Shown here: positions 1-8,543 of the stretch, one piece after another
Position numbering within the stretch: the stretch's first letter is position 1
How the letters are laid out: each line of letters opens with the position of its first letter
Virus record (IMG/VR): IMGVR_UViG_3300031669_000201
Span: 1 to 27,088 of that record
Strand: one strand, 5' to 3'
DNA length: 27,088 nucleotides
DNA from: a virus
Notes under the pieces: generated by a model
The model's input: the letters and a program-made list of their open reading frames with translations, nothing else
Told to the model about the DNA's origin: nothing
The model's database searches: none
Translations under genes and position numbers: made by a program

Positions 1-1172
1 GTGGGTCTTTTGGGTCAGGCGATGGTTCAATGACGTGGAATTTAACACCTTCAGTCGATGTGCCTTCAACAGGTAGCGTTTATTATGTGACTTACTCCTA
101 CGATGCTCCTGCAAGTCAATATGACCCGACAGTTATGGTTGATAAAAAATACATAACTGCCAAGTATGGCGCCGAAAATACTGCCAATGGAATGCTTTCG
201 ATTGGTGGTTCAATTGCTTTGGAAAATAATTCCCCTGGAGTATTACTAGTCCAAGCAACTGGTAGTAGCTATAATGTTGCTGCTTATCAGGCTGCAATTG
301 ACAAACTTCAAAAGAAATCTAACATAGAACAGTTAGTTATTCTATTCCCAAGCGGCTCAGTAACAAGAGCCCAGCAAGAAACACTTCTTACTTATGCTTA
401 TACTCACGTTAAACTTATGAATCAAAACGGCCGAGAGAGAGGGCTTATGTTAGGAACTCCTTCTACAGGTTCTGCTACTGATGGATTTGATGCAATTGGG
501 GATTCTTCAACAGCAGCTTCTTATGTGTACAGAGCATCAGTTTACAAAGATAAAAATGTAGCCTACGTTGTACCCTCTACAATAACAAGATTAGATGCAT
601 CAGGTAACGAAATGGTCCTTGATGGTAACTATGGCGCTCTTGGTGTTGCTGCCGTACAGGCTGCTCAGTCTAAACGATCTACACCTATTCATGGTTTCCA
701 AGTCGTAGGGTTAACATTGCCGGACGAAAAATGGCACGACACAGAAATGGACCAGTTAGGTTCAGGTGGTTGTTTAGTGCTAATGTCGGAAGGTGGTGCG
801 GTAACAATTCGTGATGCAATAACCACTGACATGACTTCCGCTGACACTCAAGAAGTTTCAGTTGTAGCTCAGGAAAGGTTAGTAAAAAGAACTTTAAGAG
901 ATGGTTTGAAAAATAAATTTACAGGTAAAGGAATCGTAATAACTCCTTCGACAAATTACGACGTTCAATCATACGCTCAGACTCTTTTAACAGGTTTGGT
1001 TAGTAATGGGGAGTTGTACGGTTATGGAGTTGCTTTCAACCCAGTAACGGGAGAAACACCAATTGTTGCTGCAATTGATTCAACAGAGCCACGAAAGGTA
1101 AATCTAACATGTTCGGTTAAATACCTCTATCCGTTGAAGTTTATGGACGTTACAGTGTCTGTTTTCATTTAA
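1..1172 (+). CDS. Tail sheath protein, C-terminal part (5'-truncated by window edge)
   Basis: Contractile tail sheath subunit, which polymerises around the tail tube and contracts on infection. The reading frame is open to the left edge (codons from base 3), so the first in-frame ATG at 30 is internal and the true start lies outside the window. About 390 residues are visible. The C-terminal part has the usual sheath pattern: an alpha/beta region with LVILFPSG and a late KYLYPLKFMDVTVSVFI-type strand, matching the C-terminal domain that interlocks neighbouring subunits, preceded by a QERLVKRTLRDGLKNKFTGK helix typical of sheath proteins. It is followed by a probable tube gene, the T4 gp18-gp19 order, with one small gene between. 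The family call comes from recalled sheath features, not a search. Confidence 0.82.
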   Translation, partial: GSFGSGDGSMTWNLTPSVDVPSTGSVYYVTYSYDAPASQYDPTVMVDKKYITAKYGAENTANGMLSIGGSIALENNSPGVLLVQATGSSYNVAAYQAAIDKLQKKSNIEQLVILFPSGSVTRAQQETLLTYAYTHVKLMNQNGRERGLMLGTPSTGSATDGFDAIGDSSTAASYVYRASVYKDKNVAYVVPSTITRLDASGNEMVLDGNYGALGVAAVQAAQSKRSTPIHGFQVVGLTLPDEKWHDTEMDQLGSGGCLVLMSEGGAVTIRDAITTDMTSADTQEVSVVAQERLVKRTLRDGLKNKFTGKGIVITPSTNYDVQSYAQTLLTGLVSNGELYGYGVAFNPVTGETPIVAAIDSTEPRKVNLTCSVKYLYPLKFMDVTVSVFI

Positions 1173-1187
1173 TAAGGGTAATAATTC

Positions 1188-1526
1188 ATGGCAAAGTCAC
1201 GAATAACGGCAGATAAGGCCTGGAGAGATACATTACGTCAGATTTCTACACAAGTTGATGATGAGGATGGGCTATCGTTTGACTCATCAAATTTTGAAAA
1301 TAATGACATTGACGAGGTGGGCGACGGTCCGGTAACTTTACGTGAAGCTTTATTGGCTCATCAAGTATTGGGTAAGTCGTTCAATTCACCTGTTAACGAT
1401 TACGTTATCTCTTTTTCAAAAGATGGGGATGTAGAAATATTAAAAAATGACAAAAAAATATTAACAATATCTGGAGATGCTATCGAGAGTGGTAGCAATT
1501 TAGATGATGAAAATAATTATAAGTAA
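1188..1526 (+). CDS. Small acidic hypothetical protein between sheath and tube
   Basis: A 112-residue protein that I do not recognise. It is rich in Asp, Asn and Ser, has a basic N-terminus (MAKSRITADKAWRDTLRQ), a central acidic stretch (residues about 22-45) and a C-terminal half that may form a small beta hairpin (YVISFSKDGDVEIL). It starts 15 bases after the sheath stop, with AAGGG upstream of the ATG, so it is probably co-translated with the sheath. It lies between sheath and probable tube, where T4 has nothing. Its AWRDTL segment weakly recalls the WRETFSW tag of the gene at 8544, but there is no second Trp and I do not count it in that family. It could be a minor tail component or a chaperone. 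Confidence 0.6.
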   Translation: MAKSRITADKAWRDTLRQISTQVDDEDGLSFDSSNFENNDIDEVGDGPVTLREALLAHQVLGKSFNSPVNDYVISFSKDGDVEILKNDKKILTISGDAIESGSNLDDENNYK

Positions 1527-1554
1527 TTAAAGTTTCAGTCAGGAGAAAAATAAA

Positions 1555-1989
1555 ATGACAAGAATACCGAAAACAAAGTCTGTTGTGTCTTACGCATACT
1601 CTGTTTATGCCAATGGAGTTGCTGTTGGTAACTTACAAGGGTTTAACCCCTCTCAGAATCGTGCGTTAGATAGAGTTCGTCAATTGATGGATGAAGAGTC
1701 AGACATTGTTGAAATTGTACCTGGAAGAGGTGAAATAACTTTATCTGTCGACAGGCTTGAGCTCTACGACAAACCTATGATGACAGCATTGGGGTATGAT
1801 TCTGATATTTCCAAAATTGTTGACCCTATTCAAGTCCGAGAGACAATTACTGACCCCTCAACAAACAAAAAACGAGTAATAACATACGTTGATTGCTGGA
1901 TTCAAAATCAAAGCAAATCAATTAGAGAAGGTACAGCAACAGTCACTGAGACTGCTACTCTTTGGCCGACAAAGATTGTTATTGCATAA
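1555..1989 (+). CDS. Probable tail tube protein
   Basis: A 144-residue protein, about the size of myoviral tube subunits (T4 gp19 is somewhat longer). The tube subunit stacks as rings inside the sheath and surrounds the tape measure and DNA. The sequence suggests a compact beta fold: an opening strand (YAYSVYANGVAVG), a loop with QGFNPSQNR, a strand pair EIVPGRGEITLSVDRLELYD, and a final strand before WPTKIVIA. The EIVPGRGEITLSVDRLELY segment is similar to what I remember of tube and structural proteins in large myoviruses. A good AGGAGA site precedes the ATG. It sits downstream of the sheath and upstream of a chaperone-position gene, the expected order. Another small virion protein remains possible. 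Confidence 0.62.
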   Translation: MTRIPKTKSVVSYAYSVYANGVAVGNLQGFNPSQNRALDRVRQLMDEESDIVEIVPGRGEITLSVDRLELYDKPMMTALGYDSDISKIVDPIQVRETITDPSTNKKRVITYVDCWIQNQSKSIREGTATVTETATLWPTKIVIA

Positions 1990-2010
1990 GCAGGAGAATG
2001 GATAATTCTT

Positions 2011-2814
2011 ATGGACATTGAATCACCTTCCACGCTACTCCAAATATTTGAAGATTTAGGCTCTTTGAGTGAGACTGGTCTTATAGAAATAAAGCCATTC
2101 AAACGGTGGCCAGGATTTAAGTGGCAAGAGCAGGTTTTTACTATGAGACTTTGCAACGCTGGCGAAACACTTGACATATTATCTAGTACGGGTAAGTTTG
2201 CAGATGCTGCTAAAAGTCAGGCAATTAAGCAAGAAATTATGATCAGGTCTATTTTTAGTGTTGACGGGCGAGCTTTAATTACAGCAGAAGAGTTGCAAGA
2301 CTACAATGAAAAAAATGGTTCCAAGTTATCAGAGTTAGAGTATTTGCGAACGTGGGTTAAAAGCATTGAGCAAGTGATTCTTGACCGTATCGATGTTGTG
2401 TATTCCGATTTACAGATGAAGCAAATAAGAATTCTTCAAGGGATGTGTTTATGCGAAATGTGTGGAAATACTTACATGAAAAAAGAGCTTCCTAATAATT
2501 CACATTACTTAAAGTATTCACTTGGCGAGATCGTTTGCGGGAATTGCATGCCTCAGGTAGTAACTGGCGAGTATGATTTTCTTGAGGAGCATTTGAATCC
2601 CAAGCCTGCATCGAAAAGTAACAGTCGAACAGAAGATACAGTAGAATCTTCAGAGGAAACAAAGAGCTCTAATGCTGACACTGAATTAGATTATATCTGC
2701 GTATGCGGAAGTAAGTTTGAAGACTATGAAGCGTTTATTGAACATAAGAGTGACTGCCCTGCAGTTGTAGATAGCTTGCAGTCAGAAGATTTTATTAACC
2801 CGGTGAGACCTTGA
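2011..2814 (+). CDS. Putative tail assembly chaperone with zinc-binding motifs
   Basis: A 267-residue protein in the position normally held by the tail assembly chaperone, between tube and tape measure. Residues 1-143 are mostly helical, with FKRWPGFKWQEQ near residues 30-42. Two putative zinc sites follow: C148-x2-C151 with C176-x2-C179 (C146 is also available), and C230-x-C232 with H245-x3-C249, which looks like a small C2HC finger. A Ser/Glu-rich linker (about 200-225) separates them. AGGAG lies 14 bases before the ATG, a long spacing. A closer ATG at 1998 in another frame stops after seven codons. Many phages make a second chaperone form by frameshifting, but I see no overlap with the next gene that would allow it. 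The chaperone role is inferred from position. Confidence 0.45.
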   Translation: MDIESPSTLLQIFEDLGSLSETGLIEIKPFKRWPGFKWQEQVFTMRLCNAGETLDILSSTGKFADAAKSQAIKQEIMIRSIFSVDGRALITAEELQDYNEKNGSKLSELEYLRTWVKSIEQVILDRIDVVYSDLQMKQIRILQGMCLCEMCGNTYMKKELPNNSHYLKYSLGEIVCGNCMPQVVTGEYDFLEEHLNPKPASKSNSRTEDTVESSEETKSSNADTELDYICVCGSKFEDYEAFIEHKSDCPAVVDSLQSEDFINPVRP

Positions 2815-2855
2815 ATAAAGTAGTTTTAAGTTTATGGTAACATTTAGTTTGTCAT

Positions 2856-3521
2856 ATGAAGTCAAGAACTTATATAGAATACAAAAACAGACCTGCCAAG
2901 GAGTTCACACACGAAGATTTGACTAAATCAATTTTCTTCAATCAACCTCCCATTCTAATTACTTATCCTTTTAGTTCATTATTAACATCGAGCCTCTCTG
3001 GTTTGCAAGTTACCTTTAGATTAAAAATTCTGTTTGAAGAAATTAACTTACTTAATCTGTTGGGCAAAGTTACTCAAAAGATTGGTAATTGGGAAATTGA
3101 AAAAGAAGAGAACATAGGTAAGGTACCTTTTTGGATGCTTGGGTTTTTAACTGATAGTTTTAATGAAAATTTGATGACCTGGAGAAATTATTTAATTGAC
3201 AACTTAAAAGAATTTTCTGAAAGTAGTTACTCACAAATGCTTTGGTATTCAATAACTGGCGGTGGTGTGGATACAGTTTTTAAGGAATTACCTCTGTCTT
3301 ATGAAAGACAGCTTTGGATGTCAATAAATGCGGTTGATGAAAAAAATAAGCAAGCTGAATTTATGCTTAAAATAAAAGATAGTTTATTGCCTTGGATTAA
3401 CCCTAATCTTTATAATGCTGTTGAGAAAAAGACAAAAGAAACTCGCGTTAATACAGCATATGAAGAGGTTAAGAAGAAGTTTTTGTCAGGGGATTATAAA
3501 AATTTAGACTCAATAAAATGA
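2856..3521 (+). CDS. Hypothetical protein in chaperone region
   Basis: A 221-residue protein that I do not recognise. It is mostly helical by inspection, with a hydrophobic early segment (PPILITYPFSSLLTSSLSGLQVTFRLKILFEEINLLNLLG, discontinuous core about residues 31-70), a Trp-rich middle (FWMLGFL, LMTWRNYL, MLWYSI) and a Lys-rich C-terminus (YEEVKKKFLSGDYKN). There is no clear signal peptide or transmembrane helix. The gene begins 41 bases after the preceding stop with a poor ribosome-binding site. The frame is open only from 2841, so the ATG at 2856 is the only reasonable start. Its place after the zinc-motif gene is consistent with a second chaperone component or a minor tail protein, but this rests on position only. 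Confidence 0.55.
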   Translation: MKSRTYIEYKNRPAKEFTHEDLTKSIFFNQPPILITYPFSSLLTSSLSGLQVTFRLKILFEEINLLNLLGKVTQKIGNWEIEKEENIGKVPFWMLGFLTDSFNENLMTWRNYLIDNLKEFSESSYSQMLWYSITGGGVDTVFKELPLSYERQLWMSINAVDEKNKQAEFMLKIKDSLLPWINPNLYNAVEKKTKETRVNTAYEEVKKKFLSGDYKNLDSIK

Positions 3522-3546
3522 AAATCATAATTAAAGAGGAATATTG

Positions 3547-4395
3547 ATGGTTAACAATATTGTTGTTATTTCTGATACTCACTGTGGGTGCAGATTGGGT
3601 TTATGTCCGCCAAAGGTGACATTGGATGAAAACGGTGTCTATGAACATTCACCTTTGCAGGAAAAAGTTTGGGGTATGTGGAAGTATTTTCATGATGAAT
3701 GGATTCCAGAAGTTACGCAAGATGAGGATTACATATTAGTTCACAATGGTGATGCAATTGATGGAGAGCATCACAAATCTGTTACACAAATAAGTCACAA
3801 TATCGACGACCAAATAAACATTGCACGTGAATGTTTAGAGCCTGTTATTGCTAAACCGCATTGTAAAGGGTATTACCACGTACGAGGGACTGAAGCTCAT
3901 GTAGGCCAGTCAGCTCAAAACGAAGAATCTTTGGCAAGGCAATTGGGAGCTATTCCGGCAATTGTTAACGACAGAAAGACATATGCAAGATGGGATATGT
4001 GGATGGATTTTGGCCAAAATAACAGAAGTTTAATTCATTTTACGCACCATGTAGGAACTTCTAATTCAGCAGCATATGAGTCTACTGCAGTTTACAAAGA
4101 GCTCGTAGAGGCCTATAATGAAGCTGGAAGATTTGGGGACGAACCGCCTGATGCTGTTATAAGAAGTCACAGACATAGACAATTTGAGATTAAAATTGCT
4201 ACTACAAAAGGGCATGCTTATAGTATTGTAACACCAGGTTGGCAATTAAAAACGCCTTTCGTTTATAGGTTAGGGCTTGGCAGAAGTTCCACACCGCAAA
4301 TTGGCGGATATTTATTACGAGTAGGTCAGGAAGACACACTATACACAAGGTTTAAGGTATGGAAAATAGAGAGGACCAAAACGATAAGAGTGTAA
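3547..4395 (+). CDS. Calcineurin-like metallophosphoesterase
   Basis: A two-metal phosphoesterase or nuclease of the calcineurin-like superfamily. With the ATG at 3547 (282 residues), the motifs are D10-T-H12 near the N-terminus, N67-G-D69, R113-G-T-E-A-H118 in the position of the usual GNHD/E, H167-H168, and S207-H-R-H-R211 in place of GHTH. These supply most of the Asp, Asn and His ligands, although the third motif departs from GNH. A TTG three bases upstream is in frame, but AGAGGA at 3535-3540 is better spaced for the ATG. Substrate is unknown; DNA ends, RNA, cyclic nucleotides and protein phosphates are all handled by this superfamily. Its place inside a tail-gene run is unusual. The end overlaps the next gene by 37 bases. 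Confidence 0.8.
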   Translation: MVNNIVVISDTHCGCRLGLCPPKVTLDENGVYEHSPLQEKVWGMWKYFHDEWIPEVTQDEDYILVHNGDAIDGEHHKSVTQISHNIDDQINIARECLEPVIAKPHCKGYYHVRGTEAHVGQSAQNEESLARQLGAIPAIVNDRKTYARWDMWMDFGQNNRSLIHFTHHVGTSNSAAYESTAVYKELVEAYNEAGRFGDEPPDAVIRSHRHRQFEIKIATTKGHAYSIVTPGWQLKTPFVYRLGLGRSSTPQIGGYLLRVGQEDTLYTRFKVWKIERTKTIRV

Positions 4396-4634
4396 AGGCT
4401 ATTTCTTTTGACGAGTTAATGGAAGAAGTAAGTAAGTATAAGCGGCCTACACCTTCTTACAAGATAGTTTTACACCCTGAGCAGGAAAGATTTTTAATTG
4501 CTTGTCGTAAGAATAAAAAGACCGCTATAATGTATGCGGATATTCTGACTTTGTGGTCTAAAAGGTGGAAAAAAATTAGTGAGACTACGTTGAAGCAGTT
4601 TTTAAAGTCATTGAGAGAGCAAGGGAAGATATAA
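4359..4634 (+). CDS. Small basic HTH-like hypothetical protein
   Basis: A 91-residue Lys-rich protein. The C-terminal half (about residues 52-91: an ILTLWSKRWKKIS helix, a turn, then TTLKQFLKSLREQGKI) looks like a helix-turn-helix or short winged helix. The N-terminal 30 residues are charged and probably flexible. It overlaps the end of the phosphoesterase gene by 37 bases in another frame, with AAGG about nine bases before the ATG. It lies just upstream of the tagged gene at 4647, which also carries a winged-helix-like segment. I see no N-W-R-K tag here. It may bind nucleic acid or be a small regulatory or assembly protein. The gene looks real because it continues well past the overlap and fills the space between neighbours. 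Confidence 0.6.
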   Translation: MENREDQNDKSVKAISFDELMEEVSKYKRPTPSYKIVLHPEQERFLIACRKNKKTAIMYADILTLWSKRWKKISETTLKQFLKSLREQGKI

Positions 4635-4646
4635 TAAGAGAACTAA

Positions 4647-5462
4647 ATGGATAGTTACGTAAATAAAGAAACTTGGCGAAAAATATTTAGCTGGCAAGTA
4701 ATGCCTCCTGCAGAGCTTTTTAGCGAGGTGGGAATAAAAAATAAGTTTCCAACTCCGGAGAAAGAATTAGCTTTACCCAGTGAGCAGCAGCTTAATGAGT
4801 TAAGAGAGATGGGCTTTTACAGTCTCAAATCTATGAAAAGAGACTGGAAATATTTACTGTTAAAAAAACTAGATGAGCATCCAGACCAGGCACTTAGTTT
4901 AGCCGAGATGGGTGGGGTTGGTAAAGTTCGCTGGTCGTTAGAATATGGGTTGGTGAATCTTGTGGATGGTATGTTAACAATATCGCAAAAGGGCCGTGAT
5001 GTTTATGATACTATTAACAACCGGTTTATACCCCTAAAGGAACAAGAAGCGTATACTCTTAAATTTTTTCAAAACGTATATGACGCTATTCTTGCCGAGG
5101 TACGAACTGCAGATGTAACCGATGTTTTTACGTTTTTTCCGAGAGTGCGCAGAGTGGGGGATTGTTATGTATTTGGAGGTTTATCAACATCTTTTTTGCA
5201 GTACGTAGCACGCGTTGAAAGATATGCTAAAGCAAACTTTGGCAAAACGATTGCAAAAACTCTTGATTTAGGGTTTCGGCCCACTTCGGCTGGGCTTGCT
5301 GCAGAACTTGCAGCAGATTATTTTCGTAGCAACGAGTCAAAAGTTATTGATCAGTTTAAACTTTCATATCCACGCGTTTCTATAACTCCTAGCATGCAGT
5401 TTGGGTTTGATCGATACGATGACCCTTCGTATCTTTACTATTATGGGAGAAATTTAAGATGA
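4647..5462 (+). CDS. NWRK-tagged protein with winged-helix-like domain
   Basis: First member of the tagged family (271 residues). The tag is preceded by a short extension: the ATG is followed by seven extra residues, then E-T-W10-R-K-I-F-S-W16-Q. A Pro-rich linker leads to a winged-helix-like region at about residues 63-125, where YLLLKKLDEHP, a LAEMGGVGKVRWSLEYGL helix pair and LTISQKGRDVY read as helix-helix-wing, with the K-G-R end common in winged-helix proteins. Residues 130-271 are of unknown fold, with two helices and FGGLSTSFLQYVARVERYA. The gene starts 12 bases after its predecessor, with AAGAGA upstream, and its end overlaps the next tagged gene by ATGA. It may bind DNA or mediate protein contacts; function is unknown. 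Confidence 0.75.
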   Translation: MDSYVNKETWRKIFSWQVMPPAELFSEVGIKNKFPTPEKELALPSEQQLNELREMGFYSLKSMKRDWKYLLLKKLDEHPDQALSLAEMGGVGKVRWSLEYGLVNLVDGMLTISQKGRDVYDTINNRFIPLKEQEAYTLKFFQNVYDAILAEVRTADVTDVFTFFPRVRRVGDCYVFGGLSTSFLQYVARVERYAKANFGKTIAKTLDLGFRPTSAGLAAELAADYFRSNESKVIDQFKLSYPRVSITPSMQFGFDRYDDPSYLYYYGRNLR

Positions 5463-6067
5463 CTAATTGGCGACAAATATTAAGTTGGTCGACGCCTGAG
5501 TTGCAAATTATTGATGAAAAAGAGCCGTTGGTTAAAAGTATTCAACCAGGCACTATGGCTATACGAGTATACTTTCATCAGTATACTGCTAATACGGTAG
5601 ATATTGATTTAGTAAGAATAGTGGGAGCAAAGGTGGGTCACACTGTTCTTTGGTATACATACACTTTGTATGGGCAGTGGAGTGTTGTTACGGGGATGAA
5701 AAGATTAAATAGGTTAATGAAATCACAGAATATTTATTTAGTTATTACAAATGACTTGAATACACTTGAAGAGAAAATGAGAGAATCAACTCTGAAACAA
5801 TTATCATGGAAGTTACCCAGTGAGCGACCAGAACTGGGTTCAACTGTTGAAGTTATTGCAGATGCAAAAACATTAAAAACGTTTAATATACACGATAATA
5901 TTACAGGTGAAAGAGGCACAGTTACGGAAATAAATTCTATGTATCCTTACGTATCTCCGTATGAGAGATTTTTAGGTTACATAGGAGTTGTCTTGAATGA
6001 TAAATCAAAACCATTTGTGTATGAATTTCCTTATAATAGGTGGAAGTATTTCCTGGTTAAGTTATAA
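5459..6067 (+). CDS. NWRK-tagged protein, two modules (second is SH3/KOW-like)
   Basis: Second tagged gene, 202 residues, starting in an ATGA overlap with the gene before it and preceded by GGGAGA at 5445-5450. The tag is M-T-N-W-R-Q-I-L-S-W at the N-terminus. Residues about 25-105 form a module of strands and helices that I do not recognise. At residues 112-118 the tag core recurs internally as L-K-Q-L-S-W-K, followed by a module closely matching the whole proteins at 8544 and 16168: G-S-T-V-E-V-I-A-D near the start, G-x-V-T-E-I in the middle, and F-P-Y-N-R-W-K-Y-F-L at the end. The gene therefore looks like a fusion of a tagged module with another once independent tagged protein. It lies directly before the tape measure gene. 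Confidence 0.8.
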   Translation: MTNWRQILSWSTPELQIIDEKEPLVKSIQPGTMAIRVYFHQYTANTVDIDLVRIVGAKVGHTVLWYTYTLYGQWSVVTGMKRLNRLMKSQNIYLVITNDLNTLEEKMRESTLKQLSWKLPSERPELGSTVEVIADAKTLKTFNIHDNITGERGTVTEINSMYPYVSPYERFLGYIGVVLNDKSKPFVYEFPYNRWKYFLVKL

Positions 6068-6109
6068 TAGAGTAGAGGTAGTAGCTAATTAAAAATAAGA
6101 AGTTAAGTT

Positions 6110-8542
6110 ATGGCAGATTTTCCAAATAATCCTATTGACGGGGTCGCAGGACAAGGAGTTCCCAACCCTATACATGGCGGTGAGAATATGGCCGCTGAAG
6201 CGGGGGGTGCAGCTGAAGGTTTAGTTGTGTTGCAGGGTATGATTCAAGATGCGTGGAAGTTATTGCAGACTATTGCAAACAATCCTCTTACGTCTGCTGT
6301 TGCAGTTAGACAAATTGGGCATATTTATGAAGATTCTGTTATTAAAAAACTTGAAAAGCATATTTCTTTGCTTAAAGAGCAGAACAAATTAACTGCTGAA
6401 CAGGAAAGAGTCATTAGACGAATGGCAACTGCTTCAGTAGACCGGATGGGAAAAGTATTTGCTTTAACAGGAGCTACGTCAGGAGCATTTTTTAAGATAG
6501 CTCAGTTACAGGAGCAACTAGAAATTACAGGCGCAAGGTCTTTATCATACGGAGCGGCAAATACATTTTCAGGTACAGCGCCCGGTGGTTCGGTAAATGC
6601 TCCTTGGTATTGGCCTCTTAAATCCGGTATTGGGCAGGACCCTTACAAAACTCAAGCCCTTGCTATGGAGAAAATTCAAAATACTCTTATGTGGAAGTAC
6701 GGGCCTGAAGTGGGTAGAATGGGTGAGGAGATGTATAAGTCTTTTTATCCCACTCTGAGGACTTCAAAGGCGTATGGAAATCCACAAAGTATGGCTAAGT
6801 TAATAGAGGCTATGGCGCCATTGTTCTACTCTCAAGGAATAAATCCTGGCGTACTCCCTGAACTGGTTGAGGGTTACAGAGCATTTGGCGGCACACCAGA
6901 GACAATGACAGGGTTTATAAACACTTTTTCAAAACAATACCAGCAAGGTCCTTTAATGAATCTTGGCGGTAATGCTGCTGAAACTCTTCAGGCTATTATG
7001 CAAGGAGAAGGACAGCTACGTCAAGGCGGAATGGCAAGAGTAGGTGGAGCTCCTCTATTATCGAGTTTAAAACTTGCTACTGGTTTAAGTACATTGACAG
7101 GTACAGAAGGGTCTCCGTTGCTTACTTTACCAAATGTTCGTGAGCTAACAAATCTAGTTGCACAGTTTGCTAATCCGTCAGGCACATTATCGAAAATGAT
7201 GGCTGTTACCGGCGGGTATGGAGGAGCTGTGAAGGGTGGTGAGTTTCTTTCTGGGCTTGCAAGAAATAACCCTATGGAGTTACTTAAAGATATAGTACAG
7301 TACTCTCAAAAGAGAGGGCAGACTAATCCGAACCTTATAACTCAGTCTTTGTCACAAGCCTTTACGGGTATGTCCCCACAACAAGTAAAAGAGCTTTCAG
7401 CTGCTCTGGCGAGTTTGGACACAAGAAAGTTATCAGAGATAAATTCTTTGCTTGATAAACAAATACCATCTTGGGATAAATTGCGTGATTCTGCTATTAG
7501 GACATTAAATGATATACCTAAGCCAATTCAAGAGGCTACAAAAAATATGCCTACATTGTTCACATACTTGGAGGCGTTTGCTCACAGTATTGGAATTCTA
7601 TCTGAACAAACCCTTGGAAAAGAATTCGGATATGCTGGAGGTGGGGCAGCTTTGTTAGGCGGTGGGTTGGGTGCTTATCTGATGGGTAAATTTGCTAGAA
7701 CTAATCCCCTGGCTGCGGTACTGGGGTATGGAACATTGAAAGGTTTAATGTCAGGTCAAAGCCCTACGGGCGGTGTGAGTCCAGGCGGAGGAAGTTCAGG
7801 CATGGGTGGCGGTATGATGGACTCTTTATTCTTAGCAATGATGTTGAAGCAGAATAAGTTTACACCGCCTATTTCGCCGTCGTCTATTTCAGGAAAATCA
7901 ATACTACTAGACCAGTATGAACAACCTCTTGTAGGCACTGGGCTTGCGTCAGGGAGATTTGCAGGTATGGGGTCGAAAGCATTAGCTATTGGAAAGACAG
8001 CAGGTAAATTACTTATGGTACTTGATGCTTACTCTACCATAAATAATGCTATTCAAGGAAAGAACATATCTTCTAATCTTATGAATACTGCAGCTGATGC
8101 CGCAATGATATTCGGCGGAGTTCCTGGTATAGTAGGCGGTCTTGCTCTTCATGCTTTAACTGCTTACACAGATGCAACTAGATATACTGGGCCTATTTAT
8201 CCTTCCACTCCGTATAACAATGCTGTGAGTGTCTCTGCATTTAAAACTGCACCTACAGAGGCTGACCTTAAAGCTAATAATATTGATGCGCTTATGTCTG
8301 GTCCAGGCGTATCGTTTATGGGTGCAATATCCCCAGGCAGTAAATTAAGACTGGCTGATTTTGGGCATTCGAAAACGTCAGAGATTGGTCAAAGTGGTGG
8401 AGACACAAGTGAGGGTCCTACATCAAATGTATTCATTCATGTTGTGGATGATAAAAATAATGTGCTTTCAGAGAAAATTATAAAACAAGGACAGCAAGCG
8501 AATCTTTACATTTCACTTGCAGGTGTGAGGTCGGTAGGTTAA
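6110..8542 (+). CDS. Tail tape measure protein
   Basis: At 810 residues this is the longest product in the window. The tape measure sets tail length and occupies the tube lumen until ejection. The sequence shows the usual mix: an N-terminal Gly/Ala/Asn-rich stretch, helical regions with coiled-coil character (LEKHISLLKEQNKLTAEQE, about residues 83-101), long Gln/Ala/Gly-rich stretches, and hydrophobic Gly-rich segments at about residues 506-550 (AGGGAALLGGGLGAYLMG) and about 650-690 (AADAAMIFGGVPGIVGGLAL) that could insert in the host membrane. It lacks an obvious lysozyme or peptidase domain. Position between the chaperone region and the baseplate genes fits. By the rough rule of about 0.15 nm per residue the tail would be near 120 nm; this is an estimate. 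The ribosome-binding site is weak. Confidence 0.85.
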   Translation: MADFPNNPIDGVAGQGVPNPIHGGENMAAEAGGAAEGLVVLQGMIQDAWKLLQTIANNPLTSAVAVRQIGHIYEDSVIKKLEKHISLLKEQNKLTAEQERVIRRMATASVDRMGKVFALTGATSGAFFKIAQLQEQLEITGARSLSYGAANTFSGTAPGGSVNAPWYWPLKSGIGQDPYKTQALAMEKIQNTLMWKYGPEVGRMGEEMYKSFYPTLRTSKAYGNPQSMAKLIEAMAPLFYSQGINPGVLPELVEGYRAFGGTPETMTGFINTFSKQYQQGPLMNLGGNAAETLQAIMQGEGQLRQGGMARVGGAPLLSSLKLATGLSTLTGTEGSPLLTLPNVRELTNLVAQFANPSGTLSKMMAVTGGYGGAVKGGEFLSGLARNNPMELLKDIVQYSQKRGQTNPNLITQSLSQAFTGMSPQQVKELSAALASLDTRKLSEINSLLDKQIPSWDKLRDSAIRTLNDIPKPIQEATKNMPTLFTYLEAFAHSIGILSEQTLGKEFGYAGGGAALLGGGLGAYLMGKFARTNPLAAVLGYGTLKGLMSGQSPTGGVSPGGGSSGMGGGMMDSLFLAMMLKQNKFTPPISPSSISGKSILLDQYEQPLVGTGLASGRFAGMGSKALAIGKTAGKLLMVLDAYSTINNAIQGKNISSNLMNTAADAAMIFGGVPGIVGGLALHALTAYTDATRYTGPIYPSTPYNNAVSVSAFKTAPTEADLKANNIDALMSGPGVSFMGAISPGSKLRLADFGHSKTSEIGQSGGDTSEGPTSNVFIHVVDDKNNVLSEKIIKQGQQANLYISLAGVRSVG

Positions 8543-8543
8543 A

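Noticed and set aside
1188-1240. A-W-R-D-T-L near the start of the 1188 product as a ninth tag
   Set aside because: It resembles W-R-E-T-F of the 8544 product, but lacks the Asn before Trp and the second Trp, and sits at residue 11. Similarity is too weak without an alignment of relatives.
1908-2177. Minus-strand ORF across the tube end and next gene start
   Set aside because: Fully covered by two supported + strand genes, no ribosome-binding site and no recognisable product. The same reasoning applies to all other minus-strand ORFs in the window.
2815-2855. Ribosomal frameshift linking the 2011 and 2856 genes
   Set aside because: The 2856 frame has a stop at 2838-2840, after the end of the 2011 gene at 2814, so the two frames do not overlap and no frameshift can join them here.
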